Positions 4,457-5,407 of a stretch of DNA of 5,407 bases are shown here, piece after piece. A program made the translations under genes and the position numbers. This DNA is from Desulfurococcales archaeon (GTDB lineage Archaea; Thermoproteota; Thermoprotei_A; Sulfolobales; NBVN01), in the NCBI GenBank assembly GCA_027061705.1, contig JAMOVB010000156.1, positions 1 through 5,407 on the forward strand, read 5' to 3'. Within the stretch, counting starts at the first letter, position 1. The number at the start of each line of letters is the position of its first letter. The notes under the pieces were generated by a model. It saw only the letters and a list, made by a program, of their open reading frames with translations, did no database searches and was not told the origin of the DNA.

Positions 4457-5407
4457 ATGAACATACTGATGCTTGCTGTCGACATCAGCATGCTAACGTA
4501 CGTGATAGGCGTCGCCATACTCGCCCTTCCAGTACCCTATAAAGGTGTTAAGAAGTGGGGCCCTAGGCTGATAGCGGACGCCATCGCGGCGGTAGTGCTC
4601 GCATCCTCGGCATCACTCATAATATTCCTGGGTAACAAGTTACTCCACGTAATCGGTGCGGACTGGCCCTCATTCTACGCTTGGTTAAGCGGCAGGACCG
4701 CGGCCCTAGCAGGGGTCTTTGCAGGTCTCTCCTACGCCGCCACATTTGTTAAGACTACGGACTACTCCTACCTCTCATCACCGCTGAAGATGGCGGCATC
4801 CTTCATAGCGACGTCGTTCTCAGCTCTCAGAGCTATCTTCATGATATCCTCCTTCATCTACCTATACAGGAGCAAGTTAACCGCCATAGGGATTCTACTA
4901 TACTCACTGCCCTTCAGGATAGGTAAGGGTGTTGGGGCCTTCCTGATAGCGGCCTCACTAATACTCTATGTCGGGATGCCGCTAATGCCTGCGTTCGTGT
5001 CGTCGTTCGAAAACGCGACCATAGCTACGGGCTTCAAGTGGAATACGGAGACCGTAGAGATATCAGTCGTCGACAGGCTTAACGACACCGTACCGTACCC
5101 CGTGGTTAAGTTTTTCGCTAATCCAAGCTGCGCCGGTAGGGCGGCAGGCGTCATTGTCGGTGGGCCTCAAGGCACTCTAGTGATAGGTGACGGGCTGGAC
5201 GCCCTGCCAAGCAACTTCAAGCTCTACGTGCGCGTCGCGTTCATGGGGTACAACATAGTCCCGTCGCCCGACTACGTGTCAAGCGGTAAGCAGCACGTGG
5301 TGCTGAGGTTGAAGAGTCTTGCATACTCGTCGGGCGCCGCCCTACTAATACCGTGGGGGCCTGAGACCCTATACTATAACGTCTCGAGCGGTAGGCTCTC
5401 CATAGTA
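4457..5407 (+). CDS. Polytopic membrane protein with extracytoplasmic domain, CedA-like (DNA import channel candidate), 3' end off the window
   Basis: The 317 visible codons read open to the last base. About five to six hydrophobic helices lie in residues 5-180 (roughly 5-24, 38-60, 80-98, 112-137, 140-151 and 158-180), joined by basic turns (KGVKK at 29-33, YRSK at 137-140, FRIGK at 153-157). A polar, strand-rich domain follows from about 185 with three N-x-S/T sequons (N186, N209, N308), consistent with a glycosylated domain outside the cell. Position after a CedA1-like gene and the multi-helix layout suggest CedA, the VirB6-like membrane component of the crenarchaeal Ced DNA import system. 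Such an ectodomain would be an extension beyond a helix-only CedA. The partner ATPase CedB (HerA/VirB4-type) is not in the window. ATG 4457 has GGTGG five bases upstream. Low homology of membrane proteins makes the name tentative. Confidence 0.8.
   Translation, partial: MNILMLAVDISMLTYVIGVAILALPVPYKGVKKWGPRLIADAIAAVVLASSASLIIFLGNKLLHVIGADWPSFYAWLSGRTAALAGVFAGLSYAATFVKTTDYSYLSSPLKMAASFIATSFSALRAIFMISSFIYLYRSKLTAIGILLYSLPFRIGKGVGAFLIAASLILYVGMPLMPAFVSSFENATIATGFKWNTETVEISVVDRLNDTVPYPVVKFFANPSCAGRAAGVIVGGPQGTLVIGDGLDALPSNFKLYVRVAFMGYNIVPSPDYVSSGKQHVVLRLKSLAYSSGAALLIPWGPETLYYNVSSGRLSIV

Overview
The window looks like a piece of a hyperthermophilic Thermoproteota (crenarchaeal) chromosome, most likely Desulfurococcales or a related order. 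The evidence is TTTATAAA-type TATA boxes, GGTG or GGTGG ribosome-binding sites matching the archaeal anti-Shine-Dalgarno sequence, GTG and TTG starts, many AGG and ATA codons, and the gene families present (an archaetidylinositol-phosphate-synthase-type enzyme and a Ced-like DNA import locus). I cannot place it to genus. I see no tRNA, rRNA, CRISPR array, insertion sequence or pseudogene.

Layout. (1) 1-1122, minus strand: a two-gene operon with an ATGA overlap, made of a CDP-alcohol phosphatidyltransferase for inositol ether lipids followed by a CinA N-domain (COG1058) protein that leaves the window on the left. (2) 1123-1331: a divergent intergenic region with a symmetric TATA box, a second TATA box serving the rightward gene, a 13-bp direct repeat of a hyphenated palindrome near both predicted transcription starts, and a short structured stretch weakly resembling a C/D-box guide RNA. 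(3) 1332-2035, plus strand: two small proteins of unknown function, one possibly a cysteine-free thioredoxin-like fold. (4) 2038-2087: a strong nested hairpin between convergent genes. (5) 2086-4104, minus strand: a 672-residue protein joining a zinc ribbon, a possible PUA-like region, a PP-loop (PAPS-reductase/ATP-pyrophosphatase) domain with an APS-reductase-type cluster motif, and a 2x[4Fe-4S] ferredoxin domain. (6) 4105-4169: a short divergent promoter. (7) 4170-5407, plus strand: a two-gene membrane operon, a two-helix mini-protein followed by a multi-spanning protein with an extracytoplasmic domain that leaves the window on the right.

The most interesting part is region 7. Its architecture (two-helix pilin-sized protein, then a polytopic membrane protein) matches CedA1 and CedA of the crenarchaeal exchange-of-DNA (Ced) import system, which is related to bacterial type IV conjugation machinery. 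A helix, PVP, basic loop, G..L[VI].DA, helix module in the small protein is repeated in the N-terminal hairpin of the large one and, more weakly, in its last hairpin. A hairpin fills the gap between the two genes and holds the ribosome-binding site of the second, which could set a pilin-to-channel ratio. The Ced assignment is inference from architecture and sequence character; the motif repeats are seen directly.
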